Shown: positions 12,621 to 26,054 of the stretch, in pieces
Numbering within the stretch: the first letter of the stretch is position 1
Layout of the letters: each line of letters opens with the position of its first letter
Notes under the pieces: model-generated
The model's database searches: none
What the model was told of the DNA's origin: nothing
The model's input: the letters and a program-made list of their open reading frames with translations, nothing else
DNA from: Cymbidium sinense
Taxonomy: Eukaryota > Streptophyta > Magnoliopsida > Asparagales > Orchidaceae
DNA length: 64,000 bases
Assembly (NCBI GenBank): GCA_021442155.1
Contig: CM038214.1
Coordinates: 48,614,703 to 48,678,702 of the forward strand
Reading direction: 5' to 3'
Translations under genes and position numbers: made by a program

Positions 12621-13501
12621 GGACATCACTAGTTTTTCTCATCAAAATCATCCTATTAGATATTGAGGCTCCCCTTTATATTGTGGCGATAAGAGATTCC
12701 ATCTCTTTAATGAGGTAATTCATAATAATCAAAATAAAATTTCTACCATTGAATTTCATTTTTTATCTTTTGGAGGGTAGATTAATTGTTATTAAAAGTG
12801 TTCTTTATTCTCTTCATTTTTACTTATTGCTTAATATTGTTCCTACTTCCCACGTTCTTATCAAGATTGAAAGACTTTTCAATAAGTTTTTTTCGGGCTC
12901 TAGGAATTCGGCCAAAAGGCTTCATTGGACTTCTTGGTCTAATATTTGTGATACTATTTATGAAGGTGGTATTGGGTGCAGATCTTTAAGGGATTCCACC
13001 AATGTTATTTCGTATAGACTTTGGTGGAATTTTTGTAAAAATGAAAGTCTTTGGGATAAATTCATGAAATTTAAATATTGCAAAGGTAAGCATCCTTTAA
13101 TTTTCAATTATAAACATGGTGACTCTATTTTTTGGTAATGGCTCTATGATATTAAATGGAAAGCAAAACATCTCATTTTTTGGGGTATTAATAATGGATC
13201 TTCTTTTTTTAGGTGAGATAACTGGATGGGGGATTTTTCCATTGATTGGCTGCTTAATATGCACTCTACTTCTTCTTTGAAAGTTAGTCATTTTATTTAT
13301 AATGGTGAATGGAATTTCTCTCTTTTAAATGATTTGATTCTTGATTTCATTAGTAATAACATCATTAATATTTCTATCGAAGGTAATTTTTGGGATCAAA
13401 TTCTTTTTCAAATTTCTAGTAATGGAGAATTTTCTTTTAAAGATACTGTTGAACTCATTTTTGGAAGAGGTCATTTTAGTAATGAGAAAATCTCAAGTTC
13501 A
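12621..13501 (+). mobile_element. LINE fragment: end of reverse transcriptase and start of zf-RVT (5'-truncated)
   Basis: Plant non-LTR retrotransposon ORF2 remnant. A degraded YLG-box region is readable first. The frame at 12749-13138 then gives the connection segment typical of plant LINE RTs: GGRLIVIKSVLYSLHFYLLL, KIERLFNKFFSGS, RLHWTSWSNIC and GGIGCRSLRDSTNVISYRLWW. The next frame (13226-13501) carries the approach to the zf-RVT domain (NGEFSFKDTVELIF). The catalytic RT core with its xxDD motif is absent, so the copy is 5'-truncated at the telomere-like junction. Stops break the frame (for example after SIFW at 13136). It continues at 30551 after a 17-kb LTR element. Confidence 0.85.
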
Positions 13502-13506
13502 AATAG
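13502..13506. other. Candidate target-site duplication AATAG (left)
   Basis: AATAG at 13502-13506 recurs at 30546-30550, at the two edges of the LTR element, exactly where LINE homology stops and restarts. A 5-bp duplication is usual for Ty3/gypsy integration. The LTR termini implied by it are not the usual TG...CA, so the boundary is tentative. Confidence 0.45.
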
Positions 13507-16500
13507 AGATTGCCTAATTCAATATCCAAGTCACTAAGCTTAGTAACTTAGGAAATGCATTTTGAGCTAAATCCAACCTACTTGGTTTGATGCAAAACCA
13601 AGTCAAATACCTAGCATAAATTAAATCAAGTAAATCAATGAAAATAAAATGGAAGTTTAAAGTCAAACTTAAAGTCAAATCTAGTCAACCTAGGATTGAC
13701 TTAAGTGGACCCACTTGGTTAAAAAGTCAACCCACTAAAATTTGACCAAATTAATTCATCAAAAATATTTCAAATGATCAAATAAACATTTTTGATCTCA
13801 ATGACAAAGAAATTTGAGTCCATTAAGGCCTAGATTAGGTAAGTTAAATTCCTTAAATCAAAATAACCTAAATAGGCTACATTGAACTCAAAACTAAGGA
13901 AAATTCAAATCACTTTGAACCAATGCATATGGGATGGAGACTAATTCACTTAAACCTTGCTAATGAGGGAATTAAGTGCTAATTAATGTCCCTAACTATA
14001 CCACTTAAGGAACTAAATGACAAAATCCAAAATGAATTAAAAAAAAATTCACCAAGGGAAGGTAAAATTTATTTTCCCTTCCCTATCTCCCCACCTCTTC
14101 AGCCTAGACACTTGTAAGGCGGAGAGGGGAATCCTAGCAAGCTTCCAAGCTCTCTTCATGTCCCCAAGCCAACCAAGGATTAACCCAAAAAGCGCTTTAA
14201 AGCTCTCGACCACATAGCAAAAACATAGATACACTCTACCCCAAGGAGAATTGAAGTTCCCTTCACCTTCATACATCCAAACTGAAGCAAAATGAAAGCT
14301 TTTCCCCTCCCAAGTGTTATTAACCATTGCAAACCACTAAAGCCAAAATTTCTCAACCCAAGGGTTTGTCTAGGGAATAATCTGTAAGGAATTAATCCAA
14401 TTCCTTTGGCAAGCAAGTTCAATTTGAGGTTCTGAAGCTCTAAAATCAATTCCAAAGCCAATCGTCCAACAAATTGAGGTATGCCACTAATGAGCTTGAG
14501 TTTTTCTTTAAATAATTTTGTTGTGATCATTTTCAAATAAAACATGATCTTCAATAAGATCAAACTGTATATGATCATAGGATATCCTTCAACAAATGTG
14601 TAGTAATTGAAATCACTTGATTTCATGCTCTAGATCATTCATAATTAGGAAAACACTATGAATGACTCTCGACTCCCGCAAGAAATGAAGGAGATGAGCC
14701 CTCCATCATTCGATCTATGTATTTGGATTGGACGGTCCAGATATAGGTGGACCAGATGATTTTCCCTTTAAGGAACCGTGGGATTGATCCAAACTATCTG
14801 ATCTTTGATCAGATGATCCAGGATCATCCCGTATAATAGCGTGGGCTGATGTGGCACCACGTAGGCTCTACATGGACCAACCCGTGCATGCCACACGTGG
14901 GATGCACCACGCAAGCATGTCCCACGTAGCATGCAAATCCTGTTCAGGCCCCTTCACTTAAAACTGTAAAATACCATTATTTAATGATTTAAAATCCTGA
15001 AAATATTAACAAAAACTTATAAAATTTATAAAGAAATAAATGTAAATCATAAAAATATAAATGAAAGCTCTATGGATTCATCTTGATGAGAGAAATCCAT
15101 AGGAAATAAAATCCCCAATTTTTATTGGGTATTTTCTCCATAATTTAGGTTAATTGAAAAACATTAAACTAAATTACTCTCTAAATAATAATTCAATTAA
15201 TTTGAAACTTTGGGGAATTGAAATTAAGCATAAAACACACATTAGATGAATTTTTGGGGATTTAATTCTCTAAACTCAAAGGAAATTGAAAATTCATATG
15301 CTTAACCTTTAAATTAATCAAATTAATTAATCCTTTATGAAACAATTATGGAATTTTAATCTAACAACCTTTAATCACCCTAATGAACTTCAATGAACAT
15401 TAAAACATCACTTAAACACAATTAAACCAAAAAATCCTTAAATTAACCTAATTAGGTAATTAAATGAATTAAATAATTCAATTAAATAACCTATATTTAA
15501 TTAAATCATAGTAAATCAACCATTTAACCAACAATTATGAATAAACCCTCATGGGAAAGATAATTTTGTGAGGAATTTATAAAAAAATAAAACCATTAAC
15601 TATATCTCATTAAATTAGGCCTAATTTAAGTTTTAATGAAATAATTAAAACCTTAATTAGTCCTTAATTGTAAATCTAATCAAGATGAAACTTTGAACAT
15701 TTGAAATTAGTATGTAACCCCACTTGCAAAAAAATTTTCAATTCCAATTGATCTTTGGATTAGAAGTTGTTAATTTTCTAAATCCTTAAGTCAATGTTAA
15801 TCAAATATTAAGTTAAGGAAATTAATTAATCTATTAAATTAAGTGGAAATTCAAATCAATTTCAATCAAGCATCAAAAAAATTTTAAGGAACTTCTCTAA
15901 ATATCCTTGGTCAATTGAAGTGATCAAACTCAATCTTAAGTTAATGATGTAAAACCTTATGTTAACAAAATTATTAATTAACTTAAACCTTAAACTTTGA
16001 ATTAATGAAATTTAATGAAAACACTCATCTCTAATGAATTTAAGAATGAATCTAAAACTTAGGTCAATTAAATCAGATCAAAATATTAAATTGAGTACTT
16101 TAGGTTAAGCCTAATCCATGAATAAACTTAAGGTACTAATTCATATTAATGAACTTAAACTTTAACCTTACAAATCCATAATTCAGCAAACTTAAATTAA
16201 GTTGAATGAAATCAAACTTCAATCAAAACTCTTTAAATTAACATGAACCAAATCAAATGAAACCCATATAGCTTAATTCAAAATGAAACAAACCAAACAA
16301 ATTAAATCAAACAAACCAACTCAAATAAATGAAATAACTCAAATCAAATCTAAAATTAAAAAGGAAAAGAAAAATAAAACCAATCCACACATAAACAACA
16401 TCAAAAGGATTAACTAAGAAACTTAGGAATCTCAGTTAGACTTTTGGAAACTTCATTAGGAATTAGGATGTTGGATGGAAAGAGCTCCATTCAAAAATGG

Positions 16501-18734
16501 AATCATTCCATTCTTCATTCTTGATAACCTATATAACTTTAACAAAATAAAATGGAAATAAAAATGAAATTAGATCTTTAAATTATTTGAATTGAAATTG
16601 CCCAAAGGTAAAAATTAAAAAAAATCAAATGTTGAATTGAAACTTGAACTTAAAGGGCCTAGCAAAGCATTATCACACAAACTCCTCTTTTACACACACT
16701 AGATCATTTAGGTCAAAGACTCTAGATCTAGGTTAGATCATTTTTCTGATTTTCTTTAATCTTCTATGTAGTACTTCACATGTCTATGTGGTGTATTGCT
16801 TTAGACTGGATGCCTAGGCTTGTTTGTTCAATAGACTTGATGTTAGGATGTTCTTTCTAGATTTAACACTATTCTCTGCAAGGGGTTATGATAAAGGGAT
16901 CTCTACAATAAATAAATCATAAAACTATTGTTTGCTTGCAGGTGCTAAAAATCCCATAACATAGTCAGGAGGGTGGGCACATAAGCTAATTAAGCTTCGT
17001 ATGTTTGTGAAATATAAATTGCTCTGTATGTTGTGTGTATTTCCTAATGTTTATTTTGTAGAATTTAGGATTTCTTTTGAATTTTAAATGTAAATTTGAG
17101 CTTACAATTAGGTTAGGATCTATGGGGTCTAGGATTAGCAGGAGTTGACCCAACCAGGAGATGGTACAGTGGTCCCTTATGGAGCCCGATGGATGTCCCA
17201 GAAGGAGACTTTCCTGGAAAGAAGACCTATAGATCTAAACTTGTAGTTCTAGGCTGGGCTATATCAGGGCAAAACTGCTACCCATTTTTTATTCTTTCGG
17301 GGTGTATAGCAGTACCCTACCGCATCAAACTTTTTCTTATATAATTTAATTTGGCTTGATTTATTTTGGGTGCGCAATAGTAACAACATGCTTTTTATAG
17401 GTTTCTTTCTATGCTATGTTTATGATGTGATGTATGCCTAGATGTAGGCTCATAGGATAAACTAAATTTTCTACCTAACTAAATCAATCAAAACATAAAA
17501 ATAAATACAACTCATAACCTTCATATAAAAGCCTAGGCTATAAACAAAGATAAAATATGTAGCAACCCCTTAGTTGGATGTTTAAATATCATGCATAAAT
17601 CATATTATTTCACTCTTCATTAAGGAAGGGCTTCCATCTTTACGAGAGAACCTAGGCTTGACCTTTGAAAGCCTATGATGGAAGAACACCTTCTTCTATT
17701 CTAAATTTTCTCATAACCTTTTTCTAATTGCATGCATTAGGCATAAATTGCATTCCTATGACCTAAATAAATCTTGAGTCAAAATTCATAAAACCTGGAA
17801 AATATGCATTAGTTAGATGCATCCTCATGCCTTACATGATCTTAGGGATTAGGGAGTGAGTCTAGTTTCATAGATTTCTTTCTTAAAAATTCAACACCCT
17901 TTCCATCTTGCTTTCATGTGACCTAACTTCATAAATTTAAAATAAGCTTAAGTGGTGTTAGCTGGCACCCTTCTCCAAGCAGGTTGTAAGTCCAGAAGAG
18001 TCAGGAATAGGCTAGTTCCCTCAGGTGAGGAGAATGGCCAATGAATTTCCAAGGATGGAGCTAGATCGAGCATCTGACATGTGCTAGAAGCACCTGTAGA
18101 CTCGGTTCTAAAGCATCCCTTTAGGAATAAGTCTTCAACCCTAGGCATTTTTGCAATCTTGTGCTACTATAATCTAAGCCCTAAATTTCTAGGAAAATGA
18201 CAACTAAAAATCTAAAATTAAATCCAAAATTTGGAGCCCAATCATAGGATAGTTGAAATGTCTACTAGGTATCCTAGTATCAATAGGCTTTTCCTACTCT
18301 TTTGCATTTGACTCTTGAAAATGACTCTCTCTAATTTGGACCTCACCCAATTGAATTTCCAAAAATCAATCCTATGAAAGCTACCAAAGTAGTCTTTAGA
18401 AATAACCATGTATATCTTTAATCGAGAGTATTCCTAAGAAGAGACCCTTCCTAAGATGTAATTAAATCTAGAGGCTTACCTTTATAGGGAACCATCCCAA
18501 GATAAAATAAACCTTGTTTTACCTTTCCATGTAGTTCATGGAAAAATACTCTGGTACATGAAAGACCCATTAGCCTTAGGAGTCTTTTATTGAAATGATC
18601 GAATCCATTACAGGAGAGCTTGTTTATCTTTGAGATAATATGTTTATTCTTTAATTTTGTATTTGGTCATCTAAATAATATATTCCTAAACTCTGTGTGG
18701 TGTCATTTCTTTTCTCTATTCTAGGAAAAACACC
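13507..18734 (+). repeat. 5' (left) LTR, ~5.2 kb
   Basis: From 14239 onward it aligns with 26055-30545 almost throughout. Shared anchors are CCAAGGAGAATT, CACACTAGATCATTTAGGTC, GGTTCTGAAGCATCC-like segments and TGTGTGGTGTCAT followed by a CT-rich end. The first 730 bases or so (13507-14238) have no counterpart in the right LTR but resemble the start of the related solo LTR at 54790 in style (repeated AAATCAA, AACCAAGTCAA). Open frames such as 14180-14626 (-) and 17948-18148 (-) show no known domain, and the first is only partly open in the other LTR (26196-26441), so they are not treated as genes. No TATA box was assigned. Confidence 0.8.
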
Positions 18735-18745
18735 AACATATTTTT

Positions 18746-18763
18746 TGGTGACTCCGCTGGGGA
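18746..18763 (+). other. Primer-binding site (tRNA-Arg type)
   Basis: TGGTGACTCCGCTGGGGA lies 11 bases inside the end of the left LTR. Its complement reads ...AGCGGAGTCACCA, the expected 3' end of a tRNA with CCA. This PBS form (TGGCGACTCCGCTGGGGA and variants) is known from Ogre/Tat elements, where it pairs with tRNA-Arg. It fixes the element's orientation as +. Confidence 0.7.
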
Positions 18764-21700
18764 TTGGTTCCTCTCTCATCTTTAGAAGTAAAGGGTTATT
18801 TCTATATATCGATAGTGTACTAGTGCCACTCACCGGTCAAGACTACATTTCTTTCCATTGGAAACCTCTCCATTTCATTCTTGGTTGAGCCTATCCAACA
18901 TCTTTGATAGAGGTTCTAGAACTCTTCATTTGTCATAACTAAATGATTTGGTCCTAAAACCAAATCCCGAAATAAAATGAGAGAAATAAATGAAAACTAA
19001 GTCATTTTTGTTAAGACCTAAATCTAGTCAAGACGAATTTGAAACCATTCCAATATGGAAAAGAAATGTTAAATTTAAAAAAGTATAAAAAGTACTACAA
19101 AATTTGAAAAGCAGATGTCCAAAAAATAAAGTCTCAAAGTTAAACTTATCCTTGATCTTACTTTGGCCTTATACTAGAGCTAAAGATAATCAAGATAGTG
19201 TCCTTGAATGGATACCTTTTGTTTTACTACATTCAAATATGGAAAACACCTAAGGATGTAGATTGAAATGAAGGCGTTCCTTCAAATCCTGAGAAAATCT
19301 GAATCAATAGGCAGCATAGTTATGCCTATTGCCCCTTTACCACCACGATTGAAGTTTGAATTGCATTTTAAAAAAAGGATAAAACAAAAATCATCCCAAA
19401 AAGAGAATGCCTTATTGACCTTAGATAGAGGTTGATTAAGGAACTAAATGTGAATCTTCTATTTCTATAGAAGGAAATTTTACATAAATGCAAATTGGCT
19501 TTAATCTCAATTTATTTCCACAAGTCCACTAGAATATTGGAAAATCAGTTGTTCAAGCTGATTGGCCAAATCTAAGAAGTGACTTGGAGGTAACCCTCTT
19601 TTAGACCTTTTCAAAACCTTAAATTCTTAAGAGCATAGGAGAGAGTCAAAAGAGGAAGATGAAATGACATAAATAAAAAATAATAGTGAAAGGATTCACT
19701 CGTGCTCTAATCAATCGAAGAAAAGAGAGGGTAGCGAAGGAGAATTCTAATTCTCTTGATAAAGTTGAAATGAATGAAATTTAGACTAATAAATTTAAAT
19801 CAACTTCCTTAATGAGAGTTTCCTCTCATTAAATGAAATGATATTTCGTGAATGGCTTTAATTAATTATAAAAGCTAAATCATTAAGAAAAAATAAATGA
19901 AGAGTTTAATCCTTCTAAATAAATCATGATCTTAGGATTGGGTCCTAAGGGTGATATTTCTATCTCTCAGAGTAAAAATATGAAACTTTTATCTCTAAAT
20001 AGTTGATAGATAAATCACTTGGGACATTGTCAATCCAAATGATTGATGAAAACCTTAGTTTTCTCTGTTCATAGACTAAGCCATTATATGCTTTCAATAC
20101 AAAGTGAACCTAAGGAGAATCCTTTGCAATGTCTTATGACCTATTTGAAATTTTCTTAATGTCAAGTATGGTGGTCAAAGATTTCATTGCAAGTTGAGAT
20201 TTCCTTTAATCTTATATGTGCTATAAAATAATGCAAATCAAACTTGACTTTCTAATAGCACAGCATATACCCTAGACGGTCCTCTTTTAAATGATTATCC
20301 TTTAAATGAATAGATCATGAGGTCTATTGATCTATTAAGGATAGAGTTAGACCTACCTTCCCTTCATATCAAAAGGGAAATTCTTGAAATCAAATTCAAA
20401 ATGGTAGAGTTATACCACCTCAAATGACATTAAAAAGAAATGGCAAATGAGTCATCTTCAAAATGTTATGTCTTTCCCATCTTAGAGATGTTGCTTGCAA
20501 AATCAAGCATCATTATGCTCTATTAAAAACAATATGAAATATGAAATAAAATTGAAAAATGAAAAAAGAAATGAAAGTAAAGCAAGGCATTAAATAATCA
20601 TGAAATTTGACTTACTTAACTATAAGCAACTTCTTGATGTGGTAATCCACTATGTAAAAGTTCTAGGGTTATCTTCTATGATGAAGATAGACTACTAAGA
20701 ACTTATTAACATTTTATTAGATGCAAAAAATTCAAAAGAAGAAAATCTCCAAACCACTTATTGATCCGGGTGCATTGGTCACCATTAATTATAAACACGA
20801 AAGCGATTTTATATAGGCTCAATTCTAATCAAGCTTTGATAAGATGGTGCCATATAAATTCAATAAAATAAAGAAAGTAATTTTCAGCTTCATGAAAATT
20901 CAATCTTGAAAACTCAACCTAGAAAAAGAACTTAGTCTCAATCACATTTTTGCTTGAAGACAAAAATTCTAACATGAAAAAGAGCAACTTAGAAATTCAT
21001 GAAACATCTTTAAATGCTCTTGGATGGTCCTATCTAGCCCAAATAAGAAAAAAGAAGGGAATCAAATGGAAAGAAAAAGAAGAAATATATTGATTATTGA
21101 AGGATGTTCATATTCATCCTAAAGTGTTGAGTCTTCAGGAATATCATTTTGCAACTTTTAAATGACCTCACGACATATTTGATTCCATTAGAAAATTTTA
21201 ATTTTAGAAGGGTAAAGTTTTCAAGGAAGTCATTATGCCAATCTTAAATGACTCACTCAACTAAATAATTTTGAATTCATAAGTGTAACATCTTTAGAAA
21301 GTCATTTTTATCAATTTTAAATGGCTTTACTAGAATTGTTGTTCCATGAAAAGATGAAAAAGAAATAGAAATGTTGAATCATATTATATGATCAATCAAG
21401 AAAAGACTTGAATCATATCAAAAAGTCAATCTATATAATGTTTTATTTGGACAAAAAGTCAAATACATCAAATTTCCTAGCAAATCATTTAGTGGAGTCA
21501 TTTCATAAAAAGTGAAATGTTATGGAAATGAGTTAAATACATATATCTTCTTAGTGAATCTAGTAACTAGAAAAATTATGAAATGTAACCTTTCATAAAG
21601 AAATGAAATCAAAATATTATGAAAAGAAAGAAAGAAAGAAAAGTAAAGGCATGGAAGGACTACATCCAAGAGCAAAAGAATGAAGTCTAAAATTTCTAAG

Positions 21701-24059
21701 CATGTGAACATTTTTGACTTTAAAATTCTCGACATCAAAATAAAATGGTAGGGTTAGAAGTTAAAAATTGTCCCTAGCTAAACAAAGTTAATCATATATC
21801 TCATGCTTTGTAATTTTAGCCTTTGCCATGATTGGGTGAGCTCACTTGGCTGGTTAAATAAAAAGATAGTGGATCTTTTTTTTCAGAAGTCCATATTTTT
21901 TGAATTTCAAAGGTCCCATTGAGTATACTCTGATTCCATTACAAATGAAGTAAAAATACCCAATGTAAATGGACATTTTAACTTCAAACTTCTCCACATC
22001 AAAATAAAGTGGTAGGGTTGGAAGTCAAAAATTATCCCTAGATGAACAAAAATAAGCAAATATCGCATACTTTGTCATTTTAGCCTTTGCCATGATTGGG
22101 TGAGCTCGCTTGTTAGGTTAAAAGAAAAGATAGTGGATCTTCTTTTCCAGGGGTCCATATCCTTTGTATGGCAAAGATCTCATTGAGTATACTCTGACTC
22201 CATTACAAGTGGCCTATAACCATAAGCAAGAAAAGTTATGGAATCATAGAGCCATTGCATGATAAAAAGCTTAAGTAGTTTGGGTCCTAACTTTCTTTTC
22301 AAAAGGCACTCTAATACAATGCATGAATTTTTTTTATATGTGTCTGGAGATTTATATAGTCTTCAAGTTCAGGATGCACCCTTAGAATTTGAAGAAAAAT
22401 CCCATTCCATAATTGACAAGTTGATATCAATGATCTAACTTCTTAATGATTTAGCTATTGATGACTTGATCAACCTATCTTTTGGGTTTAAAGACTACTT
22501 TATCTAGAAATAAATTGAAATGATCTCCAGCCGTAGTGGTCTATAAACTTAAGCTTGATGCCATTTCCATAAACTAAGTCCCTTGACGATTGTGGTCAAA
22601 TTCCAAAAGAATAGCAAAATTTTTGCTAAATTAAAAGCTAGAAAATGATGGATGTACATGAAAAGAAAATTTTCTTCTTGGTTAGCTAACATCGTTATAT
22701 GACCCACATCCTTGGACTAGGGTAGAATCTTTACCTTAAAAATGGGTTCATATTACCCATATTTCATTTTAAAATCAAAAAAGGCTTTCATGCATAAGAT
22801 TATCCATCTTAAGGACAACTTATCTGAAAATTATAAAATTGAAATAATTCTAGAAAAGAAGAATTGAAAGCATATGATATGACATTCAAAATCCTTACAA
22901 GAATGTTCTATTATAGAGTCATATCATTCAATCTCAAAATATTTGGGGCAATTTAGCAAAAAGGGTTATGATCAAGATTTCATATAATCCTACTTTCTAT
23001 TAGGTTGAGGGCTATATTGAAAATCTTGCCAAATAAGAAAAAGAAAATAAATGAAACATCAATATGATTTGAAGAACAATCTTGTTACTACATATAGAAT
23101 CTTGAAATTTACTTTTGAAGTAATTTCAAAGACCTTGTAGTAAAATATAGAAGGATCAAAAATGCAAAAAAAAAAAAAGAAGAAATGAAACAAAGATACT
23201 TATAAAATTTCATTTCATATATCCTTTTAAAGAATAATAAATTAATTGAAGAAATTCAATGTCAAACTTATCAGGAGAATCTTAATTTTTTTTAATAAGT
23301 TAATCCTTTCAATTTCCTTATTGATTAGGGATAAAATTTTTGTCTCTATGAGAATCCAAAAGATTATCTTGATTCTCATTCACTTTAGAAAGCTTTAAAG
23401 GAATCTTTTGATCTCTATTGATCCCAATAGAATGCCCTATAAGTTGTTGATTCATGTCAACAAAGCAAAAATGACATACATGTCCAAACAAAAAGAAAAA
23501 GAAATTACATTTGAGAAGCACTGGTTGACTTTGGTTCTTACTACCTAAAGAATGACATAGTCACATGCAAGTTCGAAAAGATAGAATTCTCAGGTTAGTA
23601 CCCTATGATGTCTTGCCTTCAGTGACACGGACATCCAGCATGGTTCATTGTAACTTTGAGATGAAAAAAAGAAAGAAAGAAAAATGATGAACTTCTATGC
23701 CCATGGCATAGTAAAGCATTGGGTCCAAAATATACCCAAATCCTCCTTCAAAAAAATAAATTCCAACTCTTTGAAACCTTCTTCACTAAACTTCTTCATG
23801 CGTAAGGAGTATTAGTGAAATCAAGAAATGGAAGTAAACCTTCCATCACCCTTTCATCAAGTTAGACTGATTAAGTAAAGATCAAGTTCATGAAACTCTT
23901 ACTTATTAGTCAAAACTTTTGGGGATTAGGATTAAGTCACTTTGACCCCTTTTTCATCATTCATATCACCTAAAAGGTGGGAGCAAGCCCGTTATGGCAC
24001 CTTTCCTATACATGACTTGAGATGGTAGAAAGTCCTTCATGACACCTTTCTCATGTTCT
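18764..24059 (+). other. Internal region of the 17-kb element, no recognisable genes
   Basis: AT-rich sequence full of stops in all frames. It is rich in AAATGA and GAAATC words and contains a direct duplication at 21722-22213. The frames at 18697-18888 (+), 21520-21738 (-) and 23318-23521 (-) have low-complexity or unmatched translations. A gag-pol ancestry cannot be read by eye. The segment sits where gag-pol would be in an autonomous relative. Confidence 0.6.
21722..22213 (+). repeat. Direct tandem duplication, two ~263-bp units
   Basis: The unit that starts CATCAAAATAAAATGGTAGGG near 21733 recurs near 21997. Both units contain TTTAGCCTTTGCCATGATTG, GGTGAGCTC, GATAGTGGATCTT, a CATATTTTT or CATATCCTTTG step and TGAGTATACTCTGA followed by TCCATTACAA. 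They differ by scattered substitutions. Confidence 0.85.
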
Positions 24060-26054
24060 TCTAGGTTTGGAGTAAGCCTTCGTGCACTATTCCCATGAAA
24101 AACTATCTTTGTAGGTTTGGAGCAAGCCCTTCGTGGAACCATTCCTACTTTTCATAGGTTTGGAACAAGCCCTTCGTGGCACCATTCCTATAGTGTACAT
24201 GATTGGATCAAGTCATTGTGACTCTTTTCATGTTACACAGGCTATTTAGATTGGATTAAGCCTTTCTAACCCCTTTATAATAGCTAAAAAGATGCAAGTC
24301 CCCCAATCTGCATCCTACTTTTGTGTACATGATTGGATCAAGTCATTGTGACCCCTTTCATGTTACACTAGCTATTTAGATTGGATCAAGTTTTTGTGAC
24401 CCCTTTCTAATAGCTAGAAAGATGTAAGTCACTTAGTCGGCATTCTTTCTAAACATCTAGGAGTAAGTCCCCCAGTTGGCATCCTACTTTTGTGTACATG
24501 ATTGGATAAAGTCATTGTGACCCCTTTCTAATAGCCAGAAAGATATAAGTCCCCTAGTCGAAATTCTTTCTAAACACTCAGGAGTAAGTCCCCTAGCTGA
24601 TATCCTACTATTGTGTACATTATTGGATCAAGTCATTGTGACTCCTTTCATGTTACACAGGCTATTTAGATTGGATTAAGTCTTTTTGACCCCTTTCTAA
24701 TAGCTAGAATGATGTAAGTCACTTAGTCGACATTCTTTCTAAACATCTAGGAGTAAGTCCCCCAGTCGACATCCTACTTTTGTGTACATGATTGGATCAA
24801 GTCATTGTGACCCCTTTCATGTTACACTGGCTATTTAGATTGGATCAAGTCTTTAGGACCCTTCTTAGCCGAAAGATATAAGTCCCCTAGTCGAATTCTT
24901 TCTAAATACTGAATTCTCCTATATCCCATTGTACATTCTTGGATCAAGTCATTGTGACCCATTTCATGTTACACAGGCTATTTAGATTGGATCAAGTCTT
25001 TATGACCCCTTTCTAATAGCCAAAAAGATGTAAGTCCCTTAATTGGAATTCTTTCTAAACATCTAGGAGTAAGTCCCCCAGTTGGCATCCTACTATTGTG
25101 TACATGATTGGAGCAAGTCATTGTGACTCCTTTCATGTTACACATGCTATTTAGATTAGTTCAAGTCTTTTTGACACCATTTTAATAGCCAGAAAGATGT
25201 AAGTCCCTTAGTTAGCATTCTTTCTAAACATCTAGGAGTAAGTCCCCTAGTTGGCATCCTATTTTGAGGATTGGATCATGTCTTTAAGGACCCCTCTCCT
25301 ATTTTTAGCTAATTAGGATGGATCAATCCCTTAACGACCCCATCTTATTAGCTAATTAGAAAGAAGTAAGTCCCCAGTCGGCATTCTTTCTAATCAGAAA
25401 GAAGTAAGTTCCTTAGTCTACAGTCTTTCTAATCAAGTAAGAGTAAGTCCCCCACTTGCAATACTACATAAGTGTAAGTCCCCCAGTTGGCATTTTATTT
25501 TGAGGATTGGATCATGTTTTTAAGGACCCCTTTCCTCTTTTCAACTAATTAAGATGGATTATGCCCTTAAGGACCCCATTTAATTAGTTAATCACATTAG
25601 ACTAAGTCCCCAGTTGGCATTCTATTTTTAGGATTGAATCATGTCTTTAAGGATCCCTTTTCTCTCTTTAGCTAATTAGGATAGATCATGCCTTAATGGC
25701 CCCATCTTCTTACCTAATTAAAAAGATGTAAGTCCCCAGTCAGCATTCTTTCTAATCATAAAGAAGTAAGTTCTTTAGTTGGCATTCTTTCTAACCAAAT
25801 AAAAGTAAGTTCCCCGATTAGCTTCCTTTTCAAATTTCTATGGAATGGCACCAAGCCATTGAAGGCGCCATTTCTTTAGACTACTCAAATAGGATTAAGT
25901 CCATGTGACCTCTATGTAGTAGTCAAAGTGCTACAGATTAGGATCAAGCATTTCAAGCCTCTTCTCCCTAGCATAGCTTTTGAGGATTGGATCATGTCTT
26001 TAAAGTCAACTCTCCTCTCTTTAGCTAACTAGGATGGACCATGCCCTTAATGTC
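24060..26054 (+). repeat. Internal tandem-repeat field before the 3' LTR
   Basis: Three successive sub-families. First, at 24060-24190, about three units of 50-60 bp are built on TAGGTTTGGAGCAAGCCCTT. Second, at 24190-25260, seven units start with GTACATGATTGGATCAAGTC (near 24195, 24325, 24494, 24615, 24783, 24929 and 25101). They combine CATTGTGACCCCTTTCATG, GATGTAAGTCCC and GGAGTAAGTCCCCCAG modules. Third, at 25265-26050, four units start with GAGGATTGGATCATG (near 25265, 25500, 25630 and 25979). Such arrays between pol and the 3' LTR are known for Tat/Ogre elements. The array runs straight into the truncated LTR. Confidence 0.85.

Noticed and set aside
14049..14626. Minus-strand frames of 92 and 148 codons
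   Set aside because: They sit inside the LTR and are only partly open in the other LTR copy (81 codons at 26196-26441). No domain is seen, and the two frames overlap each other.
24190..26050. Possible CRISPR-like array (regular repeats with spacers)
   Set aside because: Units are long, variable in length and diverged, spacers are not unique, and the context is a plant LTR element.
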